64,000 nucleotides of DNA from Lachnospiraceae bacterium. Its GTDB lineage: Bacteria > Bacillota > Clostridia > Lachnospirales > Lachnospiraceae. The notes under the pieces were generated by a model. That model was not told where the DNA came from. It worked only from the letters and a program-made list of their open reading frames with translations, and did no database searches. The stretch is taken from NCBI GenBank assembly GCA_028693165.1, contig JAQUVX010000015.1, positions 1-64,000 on the forward strand, read 5' to 3'. Each line of letters opens with the position of its first letter. The first letter of the stretch is position 1. Of the stretch, positions 42,989-51,760 are shown piece after piece. The position numbers and the translations under genes were made by a program.

Positions 42989-44729
42989 GACAACGAAACG
43001 CATTATTGACTGGTGCGGGCCTTACAAAAAGAGGTTGTACCTGGGCTTTGTATGTGCGTTCTTTGCAACGTGGTTCGGCGCGGCCCCTACGATGGTAGCG
43101 GCCTTTGCCTTGGGCAAGGTCATTGACAGCGCACGGACGGGGACAGCCTTTGATACGTCCCTGATTGGACTGTGCATCGCTGCTGTGATCGTCCTTGTTC
43201 TCCTGCGGTTCCTGTTCTCGTATTGGCGGGCCAAATTGCAGGAGAGTATCGGCTATGAGCTGGCGGCGGAGCAGCGCATCAAAATCGGTGACATCCTCAA
43301 ACGGGTTTCGCTGGGATATTTTCAGGAGCACAGCGCCGGTGATATTTTAAGCACAGTGACAACGGAATTATCCTCGCTGGAATATCAGGGCATGAGAATG
43401 ATTAACGAAGTTGTCAACGGCTATATCAATGTGGTGGCGATTATCCTTTGCCTGGGCGTTTTCAGCATCCCCGCCGCTCTGGTCGCTGTCGCTGGCGTTC
43501 TGCTTTCCCTCTTGTTCCTGCATGGGGTATCTGTCCAGAGCGAGAAGAACGCCCCCATCAACGAACAGGCCGTTGAGGATATGTCCGGCGCTGTCATAGA
43601 GTATGTGCGCGGTTTGCCCATCGTCAAGTCCTTTGGACAAGAGGGCGCGTCTATTGCCAGCATGAAGCAGGCCGTCGGTGACAGCAGGGATATTAACATC
43701 AAAATTGAAAAAGGCTTTACCCCCTTTAACTGCCTGCACCTGTTTTCCCTAAAGCTGGCCTCCGTGGGGTTGGTACTGGTGACAGCGTGGATGACCTACT
43801 GCGGACAGATGGAGCTGCCCATTATGCTCATGTTCTGTATGTTTTCCTTTACTATTTTCGGAAGCGTGGAGGCGGTCAACGATTCCGCCCATGTTCTCGG
43901 TGCCATTGATTCCGCCATGAACAAGTTAGAGGAAATGCAAAAGGCCGTTTACATTGACGAGGGCGGTTCGGATATTATGCTTGCCTCCCACGATATTGAG
44001 TTTCAGCACGTTACATTTGGCTATGACCGGCGGGAAGTCCTGCACGATATTTCTTTCAAAATTCCGCAGAACACAACGACCGCGATTGTCGGCCCGTCCG
44101 GGAGCGGAAAATCCACCCTCTGCAACCTGATCGCCCGTTTCTATGATGTAAGCGCAGGAGCGGTGAAGATCGGCGGGAGGAATGTCAAAGACTTTACCTG
44201 TGATTCCCTGCTCCGCAATATCAGCATGGTCTTTCAGAATGTGTATCTTTTCCATGACACGGTGAAGAACAATATCCGCTTTGGCAACCCCAACGCAACG
44301 GATGAAGAAATCATAGAAGCGGCGAAAAAGGCTCGATGCCATGACTTCATCCTGTCCATGCCGGACGGCTACGACACAATGGTGGGTGAGGGCGGTTCCT
44401 CCCTGTCGGGTGGAGAGAAACAGCGCATTTCCATCGCCCGCGCAATCCTGAAAGATTCTCCCATCGTGATTTTAGACGAGGCCACGGCCAGCATTGACCC
44501 GGAAAACGAGCATTTGATTCAAGAGGCTATCAGCGCCTTGACCCACGGCAAAACTATCATCACGATTGCCCACCGGCTGGCAACAATTCAAAGCGCCGAC
44601 AAAATCTTGGTGGTGGACGGCGGCGGCATCGCCCAGCAGGGTACGCATGACGAGCTGATGGCGCAGGAGGGCGTTTATAAACGCTTTATTGAAATTAGAG
44701 AAAAGGCCGAGGGCTGGAGCATCGGCTAA
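42981..44729 (+). CDS. ABC half-transporter 2 (YbtQ/IrtB-like)
   Basis: A 582-residue partner of the preceding protein, with six membrane helices (about 15-300) and a nucleotide-binding domain: Walker A GPSGSGKST, signature LSGGEKQRISIA, Walker B IVILDEATA. The start ATG 42981 overlaps the first gene by 8 bases, so the subunits are co-translated. Both sites look catalytically complete (no degenerate Walker B Glu), unlike some heterodimeric exporters. Multidrug export is the main alternative to siderophore import. Confidence 0.85.
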   Translation: MFKTTKRIIDWCGPYKKRLYLGFVCAFFATWFGAAPTMVAAFALGKVIDSARTGTAFDTSLIGLCIAAVIVLVLLRFLFSYWRAKLQESIGYELAAEQRIKIGDILKRVSLGYFQEHSAGDILSTVTTELSSLEYQGMRMINEVVNGYINVVAIILCLGVFSIPAALVAVAGVLLSLLFLHGVSVQSEKNAPINEQAVEDMSGAVIEYVRGLPIVKSFGQEGASIASMKQAVGDSRDINIKIEKGFTPFNCLHLFSLKLASVGLVLVTAWMTYCGQMELPIMLMFCMFSFTIFGSVEAVNDSAHVLGAIDSAMNKLEEMQKAVYIDEGGSDIMLASHDIEFQHVTFGYDRREVLHDISFKIPQNTTTAIVGPSGSGKSTLCNLIARFYDVSAGAVKIGGRNVKDFTCDSLLRNISMVFQNVYLFHDTVKNNIRFGNPNATDEEIIEAAKKARCHDFILSMPDGYDTMVGEGGSSLSGGEKQRISIARAILKDSPIVILDEATASIDPENEHLIQEAISALTHGKTIITIAHRLATIQSADKILVVDGGGIAQQGTHDELMAQEGVYKRFIEIREKAEGWSIG

Positions 44730-44740
44730 AGGAGGACATT

Positions 44741-46114
44741 ATGAACAAACAGACTGACACAAGGACAATGCTGCTGACGGCATCGCCGTTCCAGCTTATG
44801 ATCTCATTGAGCTTACCCGCTATCATTGGCATGGTGGTGGTCGGCTTATACAATCTGATGGACGCTGTATTTGTGGGCCAGATGGTCGGTGAATACGCTA
44901 TGGGCGCGGTTTCCGTGTCCTATCCGTTCACCCTGATTAACACTGGTGTTTCCACCCTGATCGGCGTTGGTTCCGCTTCGGTGCTGTCCCGTGCCGTAGG
45001 GAAAAAAGAGCAGGACACCATAGACAAGATTATGGGCAACCTGATCGCTCTTAACCTGATTCTCGGCATGATCATTACAGCGGTCGGCATGGTATTTACC
45101 CGCCAGATTTTGACATTGAGCGGCGCGGAGGGTGAAATCCTCAACATCGCGGAAAGGTATCTGCGAATTATCTTTGCCGGTTCCCTCTTTGTCAATTTTG
45201 CACAGTCCGCTAACATGATTATGCGCGGCGAGGGCATTTTGAAAAAGGCTATGCTGATTACCGGCACAGGGGCCGTTCTGAATATTATCCTTGACCCGAT
45301 TATGATTACCCTGCTGAAAGCGCAAGGGCATGGCGTTGAGGGCGCTGCCTATGCCACAATCCTTTCCCAGTTCATTACTGCCAGCATCACACTTTGGTAC
45401 TTCCTGAAAAAGAGCAAGATGGTGAAAATCCATCGTATCAGACTGGAAACCGGCTTGCTGCCGGAAATCCTGGGCGTTGGCTTTTCCGCGATGCTCATGC
45501 AGGTAATGACCCTTGTTCAGCAGACGGTTCTTTACAATATTGCCGCACAGCATGGCGGCGATACATGGCAGATCATCCTTGGAGCGGCGCTCCGTGTCCA
45601 GTCCTTTGCGTTCATTCCCCTTTGGGGCATGAGTCAGGGATTCCAGCCCGCAGCCGGTACGAATTACGGCGCGAAAGAATATGACCGAGTAAAGAGTGTT
45701 ACAAAGGGCTTTATGTTGGGGGCTACTGTTCTTGCGCTGATTTTCTATCTGCCGGTACAGCTTATGCCCAAAACCGTGTTGTCCTGGTTCATCGTTGACC
45801 CGGCAATCGTAGAGCAGGGGTGCGCTGACTTCCGTGTTTTATTCAGCACTTACATCACATTGGGCTTTTTGATTACAGCTATTACCCTATTCCAATCCCT
45901 CGGCAAAGCATCAAAGGCCAGCGTCCTGGTTGTGTTCCGCCAGATCGCATTGTTTATCCCAATGGCAATACTCCTCCCGAAAATCGGCGGTCTTGGGATT
46001 CATGGCGTATTCTTGGCCCCGGCACTGACAGACGGCATTATCTTCATTGTGGCGATTCTTCTGATTGCTTCGGAGTTTCGCAATCTTACCAAAATGAAAA
46101 AGGAGTTGAAATAA
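44741..46114 (+). CDS. MATE-family efflux transporter
   Basis: A 457-residue MATE transporter with twelve predicted membrane helices in two six-helix halves. The N-terminal half has LPAIIGMVVVGLYNLMDAVFVGQ and the second half PLWGMSQGFQPAAGTNYGA, both typical of the family. It is 11 bases after the second ABC gene. MATE proteins are also found in equibactin-type siderophore loci. It may export the emptied ligand or a toxic complex; drug export is the other option. Confidence 0.88.
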   Translation: MNKQTDTRTMLLTASPFQLMISLSLPAIIGMVVVGLYNLMDAVFVGQMVGEYAMGAVSVSYPFTLINTGVSTLIGVGSASVLSRAVGKKEQDTIDKIMGNLIALNLILGMIITAVGMVFTRQILTLSGAEGEILNIAERYLRIIFAGSLFVNFAQSANMIMRGEGILKKAMLITGTGAVLNIILDPIMITLLKAQGHGVEGAAYATILSQFITASITLWYFLKKSKMVKIHRIRLETGLLPEILGVGFSAMLMQVMTLVQQTVLYNIAAQHGGDTWQIILGAALRVQSFAFIPLWGMSQGFQPAAGTNYGAKEYDRVKSVTKGFMLGATVLALIFYLPVQLMPKTVLSWFIVDPAIVEQGCADFRVLFSTYITLGFLITAITLFQSLGKASKASVLVVFRQIALFIPMAILLPKIGGLGIHGVFLAPALTDGIIFIVAILLIASEFRNLTKMKKELK

Positions 46115-46119
46115 ACAGA

Positions 46120-46719
46120 ATGGACAGAAATTTAAACAAACTGCAAGTGAAAGACCTTGTTACCATCGGCATTTTCTCGGCAATCTATTTTGTGATTAAC
46201 CTGATCGTCATGGTAAGCGGAGGCATCACGCCGCTGCTGTGGATTTTCATGCCGCCGATTTTGAGTGTCCTGTGCGGTGTGATCTACATGCTCCTTGTGG
46301 CAAAAGTTCAGAAAACCGGAGCCGTTCTGGTTATGGGGCTGATTACCGGCCTGATTTATGTGGCAACCGGGCAATTTACGCTGGTGCTGCTTGTAACCTT
46401 TGGGCTGGCCTGCATCGTGGCAGAGCTGATTCGCAAAGCTACCGGCTACAATAGCTTTAAGGGTAATCTTCTCGGATATGCGTTCTTTTCCTTGGGTATG
46501 GTAGGCTCTCCGCTGCCGATCTGGTTATTCCGTGACAGCTTTTCAGAGCAGATGGTTTCCCAGGGGATGCCCGCTGACTATGTAGCGACAATGAATGCCG
46601 TTACTCCGATGTGGGTGCTGATTGTAATGGTAGTGGCAACCTTTTTACTGGCTTTTGTTGGCGGCCTGATTGGAAAAGCCCTGCTGAAAAAGCACTTTGA
46701 AAAGGCGGGCATGGTTTAA
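46120..46719 (+). CDS. ECF transporter S component (MptD/Trep_Strep type)
   Basis: A 199-residue membrane protein with about six helices, recognised as the MptD/Trep_Strep type substrate-binding subunit of an energy-coupling factor transporter. The start has VKDLVTIGIFSAIYFVINL, the AAXXA-like first helix that contacts the T component. It lies just 5 bases after the MATE stop and overlaps the T gene by one base. The ligand is unknown; the neighbours point to a metal or metal chelate. Confidence 0.85.
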   Translation: MDRNLNKLQVKDLVTIGIFSAIYFVINLIVMVSGGITPLLWIFMPPILSVLCGVIYMLLVAKVQKTGAVLVMGLITGLIYVATGQFTLVLLVTFGLACIVAELIRKATGYNSFKGNLLGYAFFSLGMVGSPLPIWLFRDSFSEQMVSQGMPADYVATMNAVTPMWVLIVMVVATFLLAFVGGLIGKALLKKHFEKAGMV

Positions 46720-47405
46720 TGATGGGGGCAACAGAAACAAAAGCGATCCATTTAGACCCCCGGACAGAATTACTGCTTCTGGTTATCGCCAACATTGTAG
46801 CCTTTACTTATTCTGCCCGGTGGATTGAATTTGCTGTTATCGGAGTGCTGGCACTACTGCTTTTGTGCTGCGGCTGTGGAAGAACGGCAATCAAATGGGT
46901 GATTGTATTTGTGGGCCTTGTGGCCATTCAATACTATGTGATTCCCATTTTGCCAAAAATATTGGTCATCATGTTTTCAATTTTGACCGTATATGTCCGC
47001 AAATTGTTTCCATGCCTGATGATTGGCGCTCTTATTTTGAAAACAACACCGGTTCGATTTTTAATTATTGCACTAAGAAAATGGCATGTGCCTCAAAAGC
47101 TGATTATCCCGCTTTCTATCACATTGCGCTATTTTCCTGCAATCAAGGAAGAAAATCGGCATATCCGGGATGCTATGAAGCTGCGGAAAATCAAGGGACT
47201 TGAAAGAAAACTGGAGTGTATGGTTGTACCGCTTTTAATGTCCGCTGCTGGAACGGCTGATGAGCTGAGTGCTGCGGCCATTACCAGAGGAATTGAAAAT
47301 CCTGTTCCAAAAACTTGTATCGTGGACTTACGTTTTCATATTCAGGATTACGTCTGCCTGCTGGTAGGATGTGTATTCATCGTAGCTGCAAACATAGCAC
47401 ATTAA
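46719..47405 (+). CDS. ECF transporter T component (EcfT-like)
   Basis: A 228-residue EcfT/CbiQ-like membrane protein. It has about four or five helices and the cytosolic coupling region with the characteristic arginine motifs, seen here as RDAMKLRKIKG and the later SAAAITRGIE. The start ATG overlaps the S-component stop (TAATG). It couples the S subunit to the ATPase encoded next. The gene space of 57 bases to the ATPase gene holds only its ribosome site. Confidence 0.88.
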   Translation: MMGATETKAIHLDPRTELLLLVIANIVAFTYSARWIEFAVIGVLALLLLCCGCGRTAIKWVIVFVGLVAIQYYVIPILPKILVIMFSILTVYVRKLFPCLMIGALILKTTPVRFLIIALRKWHVPQKLIIPLSITLRYFPAIKEENRHIRDAMKLRKIKGLERKLECMVVPLLMSAAGTADELSAAAITRGIENPVPKTCIVDLRFHIQDYVCLLVGCVFIVAANIAH

Positions 47406-47462
47406 TTGTGATAGGCGCAAAAATACTTATAGAACATCTTATAGCGGAAGGAGGTCTTTTGC

Positions 47463-48872
47463 ATGGTTGATATTGAACAGGTGGACTTCTCCTATCATGG
47501 AGAAGAAACACATGGGAGCCTGCACCAGATCAACATTCAGGTCAAGCCGGGAGAATGTGTCTTGTTATGTGGTAAAAGCGGCTGCGGCAAGACAACAATT
47601 ACAAAGCTGATTAACGGCCTGATTCCCCATTTCAACAATGGGGATTTAAGCGGAAAAACGATTGTCGATGATATGGTGGTTGCGGAAACGCCTATGTACC
47701 GGCTTTCTGAAAAAGTCGGTTCTGTATTCCAAAATCCGAAGTCGCAATTTTTCAATATTGATTCAGATAGTGAGCTTGCATTTGGTTTGGAGAATAATGG
47801 GGTGGCCCCGGACATTATTCGTCAGCAGGTAGATAAAACAGTTCGGGACTTGCATATTGAGCATTTACTGCACAGGGATATTTTTTCCATGTCGGGCGGA
47901 GAAAAGCAAACTCTGGCTTTTGCCTCCGTTTACTCCATGAACCCGGAAATCTATGTGTTGGACGAACCCTCCGCCAACCTTGACCGAGCAGCTACCCTTA
48001 CCCTGGGGGAAAAGTTAAAGCACATTAAAGCACAGGGAAAAAGCATTATCGTGGCAGAGCATCGCTTGTATTATCTGGCGGACATAATTGACCGGGCCAT
48101 TTTTATTGTAGATGGGGAGATCGTAAGAGAATACAGCCGAGAGGAATTTTTAAGCCTGACAGACGAGGAGCGCCGCCGTATGGGGCTTCGTACCCTTGTC
48201 CAGAAAAATCCACCGTACACACTTGCCAGCGCCACGGGTGGAGAATTGACCGCAAAAAATTTGACAGTTGCGAATAAAAAGCAAACTGTCTTTGAAAATA
48301 TCAGTTTCAGCATATCATCCGGGGAAATCCTCGGCGTTCTCGGCCCCAACGGAGCGGGCAAAACAACACTGATGCGGTGTCTTGCCGGATTGCTGAAAGA
48401 GCGGAGCGGAGAAATTCTGTATCACGGAAAGCCTATACCGCTCAAAGAGCGGAACAATATCTGCTATATGATTATGCAGGATGTGAACCATCAGCTTTTT
48501 GGCGAAAGCGTCTGGAATGAGTGCGAGTTGTCGAGGGATGCGGATGTAACTGATGGTGGTATTGAAAATACCCTGGCCGACTTTGATTTGCTTGACTTTA
48601 AGGAAAAGCACCCTATGGCGCTGTCAGGTGGACAGAAACAGCGCCTTGCCATTGTAACGGGTGTTGTGGCTGGAAAGAAAGTGTTAATCTTCGATGAACC
48701 AACAAGCGGTCTGGACTACGACCATATGTGCATTGTAAGCCGGACGCTGAAAGACCTTGCGGCACAGGGCCATATCATATTTGTTGTTACGCATGATATG
48801 GAGTTTTTGGAGATTACTTGCAACCGTGTCATTCAGGTTGGTACACAGTATAGCGGAAAGCAGGACGCATGA
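47463..48872 (+). CDS. ECF transporter ATPase with two fused ABC domains
   Basis: A 469-residue protein with two ABC ATPase domains in one chain. Domain 1 (about 1-225) has CGKSGCGKTT and signature MSGGEKQTLAFA; domain 2 (about 255-469) has GPNGAGKTT, the Q-loop QDVNHQLFG and signature LSGGQKQRLAIV, with Walker B VLIFDEPTSGLD. It replaces separate EcfA and EcfA' subunits. GAAGGAGG precedes ATG 47463. With the S and T genes it makes a complete importer. A 3'-terminal fragment of a similar ATPase is found at 49651-49839. Confidence 0.9.
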   Translation: MVDIEQVDFSYHGEETHGSLHQINIQVKPGECVLLCGKSGCGKTTITKLINGLIPHFNNGDLSGKTIVDDMVVAETPMYRLSEKVGSVFQNPKSQFFNIDSDSELAFGLENNGVAPDIIRQQVDKTVRDLHIEHLLHRDIFSMSGGEKQTLAFASVYSMNPEIYVLDEPSANLDRAATLTLGEKLKHIKAQGKSIIVAEHRLYYLADIIDRAIFIVDGEIVREYSREEFLSLTDEERRRMGLRTLVQKNPPYTLASATGGELTAKNLTVANKKQTVFENISFSISSGEILGVLGPNGAGKTTLMRCLAGLLKERSGEILYHGKPIPLKERNNICYMIMQDVNHQLFGESVWNECELSRDADVTDGGIENTLADFDLLDFKEKHPMALSGGQKQRLAIVTGVVAGKKVLIFDEPTSGLDYDHMCIVSRTLKDLAAQGHIIFVVTHDMEFLEITCNRVIQVGTQYSGKQDA

Positions 48873-48899
48873 AAATTGCTCTGGACAGGAGGATGAACC

Positions 48900-49403
48900 T
48901 TGAACGATGACCGAAAACTTATCTTTCCTGTTATTACGGGAATTGAAGTAGCATTTTCCAGTAAGCCAGAGCAGGAACGATGCGTACACTCTGAATTGGC
49001 CGCTGTCCCCTCCACGCTGATCTTTCAAAAGAGCGTGGAAAATGACATTCTGCTGGTCTATCAGGCAGGGAAACGATTGCCAGCGCCGTTTGCCAAGCGC
49101 CAACGGGGCGATGCAATTCTAATTGCCCCTGACATGGTAGCGTTTGAAGATTTGCAGGCATTTCCCGAATTATGGGATTTCATTCAAAGCATGAGGGACA
49201 AGCTGTATTCGGACAGGCAGCTTTGTACCGTAAAACTTTCTCCGCAGATGAAAGACGTTTTTTCGGAGTTGGAACAGATACCTATTCCGCCGACTATGTT
49301 TCGATTTTTTATACAGCTAAAGGTGTTTGAAATACTCCTGTTGCTGTCTGCTGTAAATCTATATGGACAACAGGTACATTTCTATCCCTATGCGGAAATT
49401 TAG
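48900..49403 (+). CDS. Truncated AraC-type sensor domain without DNA-binding part
   Basis: A 167-residue protein starting at TTG 48900 (ACAGGAGG site). It resembles the N-terminal sensor region of AraC regulators such as the one at 40029: a beta-rich first half, then the pattern LQAFPELWDFIQSMRDKL and a helix FFIQLKVFEILLLLSAV that parallels VAEAISLII of the intact regulator. The C-terminal helix-turn-helix domain is absent. It may be a dead remnant, or a free ligand-binding protein. It begins a zone of broken genes. Confidence 0.5.
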   Translation: MNDDRKLIFPVITGIEVAFSSKPEQERCVHSELAAVPSTLIFQKSVENDILLVYQAGKRLPAPFAKRQRGDAILIAPDMVAFEDLQAFPELWDFIQSMRDKLYSDRQLCTVKLSPQMKDVFSELEQIPIPPTMFRFFIQLKVFEILLLLSAVNLYGQQVHFYPYAEI

Positions 49404-49415
49404 CGGGGGCGGCAA

Positions 49416-49650
49416 ATGAGCTTAAAAAAATCAGGAGAGGACTATTTGGAGGCCGTGTTGATGCTCCAACAAAAACAGGGTATGGTGCGCTCGGTTGATC
49501 TTGCCCGGCACATGGGTTACTCCAAGCCCAGCATCAGTCATGCGGTTGGCTCTTGTGGGACGGCGGCTTTCTGACCGTGGATAGGGACGGTTTTCTTCAT
49601 TTGACAGTGGTGGGCCGGGAGGTTGCCGAAAAAATCTACGAAAGGTATCA
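49416..49650 (+). pseudogene. Frameshifted DtxR-family regulator copy
   Basis: The first 48 codons (SGEDYLEAVLMLQQKQG, DLARHMGYSKPSISHAV) closely match the intact DtxR-like gene at 49846. One base is missing near 49545, after which the frame hits TGA; the +1 frame then continues the match (WDGGFLTVDRDG, VVGREVAEKIYERYQ) up to about 49650. There the similarity ends and an ATPase fragment begins. It is a dead tandem copy. Confidence 0.8.
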
Positions 49651-49839
49651 GAAAATTTAAAAAGTCTAAGAAATATGGGAAAAACATTGTTTATCATCAC
49701 CCATGACCCGGAATTGATTGAAAGGTGCTGTGATTACTTTGTATTTATTGATGATGGCCGGATAAGCTGGCATGACGGTTGGAACAATCAGAGCAAACAG
49801 AAGTTGGCGTACTTTTTTGCCCAGCCAGAACAGAGGTAA
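49651..49839 (+). pseudogene. 3'-terminal fragment of an ABC/ECF ATPase
   Basis: The frame encodes the end of an ABC ATPase: NLKSLRNMGKTLFIITHDPE contains the H-loop histidine, followed by CCDYFVFIDDGRIS and a short tail to TAA 49837-49839. Walker A, signature and Walker B are missing, so it cannot hydrolyse ATP. It joins directly to the broken DtxR copy, which marks a deletion junction near 49650. It lies 6 bases before the intact DtxR gene. Confidence 0.75.
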
Positions 49840-49845
49840 GCAGAT

Positions 49846-50220
49846 ATGAAAATTCATGCGTCCGGCGAGGATTACTTGGAAGCTGTGCTAATCCTCCAAC
49901 AAAAACAAGGTGATATGGTGCGTTCCGTTGACCTTGCCCGGCACATGGAGGTATCAAAACCCAGCGTTTGTCATGCTGTCCGTGTCTTAAAGGACGGTGG
50001 ATTTCTCGCAATGGACGGTGACTGTTATCTTCATCTGACCGATGTTGGCCGGGAGGTAGCGGAACGCATCTACGAGCGCCACCAATTTTTTACCCAGCAG
50101 CTTATTGACGCTGGCGTTGCCCCGGAGCTGGCAGAGCGTGAAGCCTGCCAGATGGAGCATACCATCAGCGAGGACAGTTTTCAAAAATTGAAGAACCGGT
50201 TGAAAAGTGATGAAAGATAG
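49846..50220 (+). CDS. DtxR/MntR-family metal-dependent regulator
   Basis: A 124-residue DtxR-type repressor. The N-terminal winged helix has YLEAVLILQQKQGDMVRSVDLARHM (in part) and SKPSVCHAVRVLKDGGFL; the dimerisation/metal region has TDVGREVAERIYERHQFF, LAEREACQMEHTIS, with the Cys/His/Glu residues used as metal ligands (Cys102, Glu105, His106 by count). The C-terminal SH3-like domain is absent, as in MntR-type proteins. It probably represses the transport operon when iron or manganese is plentiful. Confidence 0.88.
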   Translation: MKIHASGEDYLEAVLILQQKQGDMVRSVDLARHMEVSKPSVCHAVRVLKDGGFLAMDGDCYLHLTDVGREVAERIYERHQFFTQQLIDAGVAPELAEREACQMEHTISEDSFQKLKNRLKSDER

Positions 50221-50364
50221 AAGGAAAGTTACTTAGACATCTGCCATTTAAAGCCACTGTTTTGCGAGGGAATGTTGACCTTTTAGTGACAACGGAAAAG
50301 TATCGAGCTGATAGAATATGATAGATTTAGTTTAGGATTTTGACTTTCCTGCCAGGCAACAGAA

Positions 50365-50410
50365 AAGCCAGTGGGCAAGGAAGTTCCAATCAATCCTTGC
50401 CCGCTGGCTT
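50365..50410. terminator. Bidirectional terminator between DtxR and XRE genes
   Basis: AAGCCAGTGGGCAAGGA (50365-50381) pairs with TCCTTGCCCGCTGGCTT (50394-50410), with one G-U pair, between convergent genes. T-rich tails are present on both strands. The 188-bp space after the DtxR stop holds no other gene. Confidence 0.85.
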
Positions 50411-50765
50411 ATTTTGTTTCCATGCGCTCAACAAGCTCGCTCAATTCCTTGGCGAGTGCCTGTGTGGACTTTAACAGCGTATCCCGTGCTGCAGGAGGAC
50501 AGGCCATGTAGCTTACTGCAAGCTGCTTGCAGCCTTCTTCTTCCTCAGTCATATCCGCAGCAATGAGCGTATCCAAAGACAATTTCAGGGCTTTGGAGAG
50601 CGCAAGCAGTATTTCAAAGGATGGATTTTTCCGCCCCTTTTCAATCCCTGCGATATGCTTGATAGACACATGACAGAGATCGGATAGCTGCTCTTGCGTG
50701 AGCTTTGCTTCGTTTCTGGCAGTCCTTATCTGTTGACCTAAGCGTATTAAATCATTATTCGGCAT
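50409..50765 (-). CDS. XRE-family regulator of the integration module
   Basis: A 118-residue regulator with an N-terminal XRE domain (LGQQIRTARNEAKLTQEQLS, VSIKHIAGIEKGRKNPS) and a helical C-terminal tail (LLKSTQALAKELSELVERME). It is transcribed away from the int module. Such repressors often keep excision genes silent in ICEs of this type. The 480-bp space upstream of it holds two dyads but no gene. Confidence 0.82.
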   Translation of the reverse strand: MPNNDLIRLGQQIRTARNEAKLTQEQLSDLCHVSIKHIAGIEKGRKNPSFEILLALSKALKLSLDTLIAADMTEEEEGCKQLAVSYMACPPAARDTLLKSTQALAKELSELVERMETK

Positions 50766-51245
50766 AATTGTTCACCTCTACTATATTCTATCGTTCCGAT
50801 TTGATTGGCGGTATGCCCTTATCGGTCTTGATAAACAGAACGATTATGCCGATTATCTCAAAAAATAGAGAGATACTCTAACGAGTTAAAAAAAACGGTA
50901 ACTCATTAGAGCGATTTCCCATGCCCAGACCATAGTTGCCGCTTTTGGAGGCAGTTATGGTCTTTCTTCTTTCGGACATACAGGTGCGGATGAAACCGCC
51001 AAATGGTGAACATTCAAAAAAATCCCGGCAAAAGCCTTGGAGCATCATGCTCCACCACCGGCATTATCGGGGTATCTAAACAGGAAATATAATATCGGCT
51101 TCTATTGGCGCGCCAGTAGCTCATTCGTGAGTGCTGGCGCGCCTTTTTGTCGATTTTTGTCATATTGCGGCAGCTCCGTGGGTTGCCGTTCCCCTCCATC
51201 CCAGTTTCGGTCACTTATCACTTCATAACCGAAACGGAGGAAATT
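50766..51245. promoter_or_regulatory. Intergenic control region with two dyads
   Basis: No gene is seen in these 480 bases. CTCTAACGAGTTA (50876-50888) and TAACTCATTAGAG (50899-50911) form a 13-bp inverted repeat with one mismatch. GGCGCGCCAG (51107-51116) and CTGGCGCGCC (51134-51143) form a perfect stem with a nested GCTCA/TGAGT pairing in the loop and TTTTT after it, a strong plus-strand terminator 98 bp before the sigma-like gene. The region therefore contains at least one operator-like site and one terminator or attenuator. Confidence 0.6.
51107..51148 (+). terminator. GC-rich terminator/attenuator before the sigma-like gene
   Basis: A perfect 10-bp stem built of GGCGCGCCAG and its complement, with further pairing in the loop, and a T run at 51144-51148. 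It would stop readthrough from the left into the integration module. Confidence 0.75.
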
Positions 51246-51671
51246 ATGGCACAGATCAATTTACGGGATTACTACCCGGATTTTTATAATGAGGACTATA
51301 TCATTGAAGCACCTGAAGAAGTATTGCTGGTCATGCAGGAGTCAAAGCGAATGGAAGCAGCTTACCAGCGCAAGCGGTATCGCTACAAAGCGCATTATTC
51401 ATTGGACTGCAAGGATGGGATCGAGCAGGAAGCGTTGCTTCATGTACCGACACCGCAGGAAGTTTTTGAAGAAATGGAGCGGCAGGAACAAATTAGCCGA
51501 GCAATCAGCTGTTTGCCAAAGAAGCAGGCACAGCGCATCCGCGCTCATTTCATTCTTGGTATGACGGTTTCCGAGATTGCTGAAATGGAGGGCGTTGCCA
51601 AAAGCCGCATTTCAGAAAGCTTGAGTCTTGGTTTACATCATCTGCTGATTCTTTTGAAAAAGATGGAGTAA
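51246..51671 (+). CDS. Sigma-70-region-4-like regulator
   Basis: A 141-residue protein related to small sigma-70-like factors of Tn916/Tn1549 elements. The C-terminal half has a sigma region 4-type helix-turn-helix: CLPKKQAQRIRAHFILG, then MTVSEIAEMEGVAKSRISESL. There is no region 2, so it probably does not bind -10 elements by itself and may activate the int/xis genes by contact with polymerase. ATG 51246 follows CGGAGGAAATT. Confidence 0.75.
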   Translation: MAQINLRDYYPDFYNEDYIIEAPEEVLLVMQESKRMEAAYQRKRYRYKAHYSLDCKDGIEQEALLHVPTPQEVFEEMERQEQISRAISCLPKKQAQRIRAHFILGMTVSEIAEMEGVAKSRISESLSLGLHHLLILLKKME

Positions 51672-51760
51672 AGGGCGGAACAAACGATTCAAAAATGTCA
51701 CGGTTAGTAGAAGGACAAGTTTTTCTTGTCTGTCTATTGAACTTTGACAGCTGAATACAC

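Noticed and set aside
51037-51228. Short open frames across the GC-rich hairpin at 51107
   Set aside because: They run through a strong terminator, lack ribosome sites, and have no recognisable sequence.
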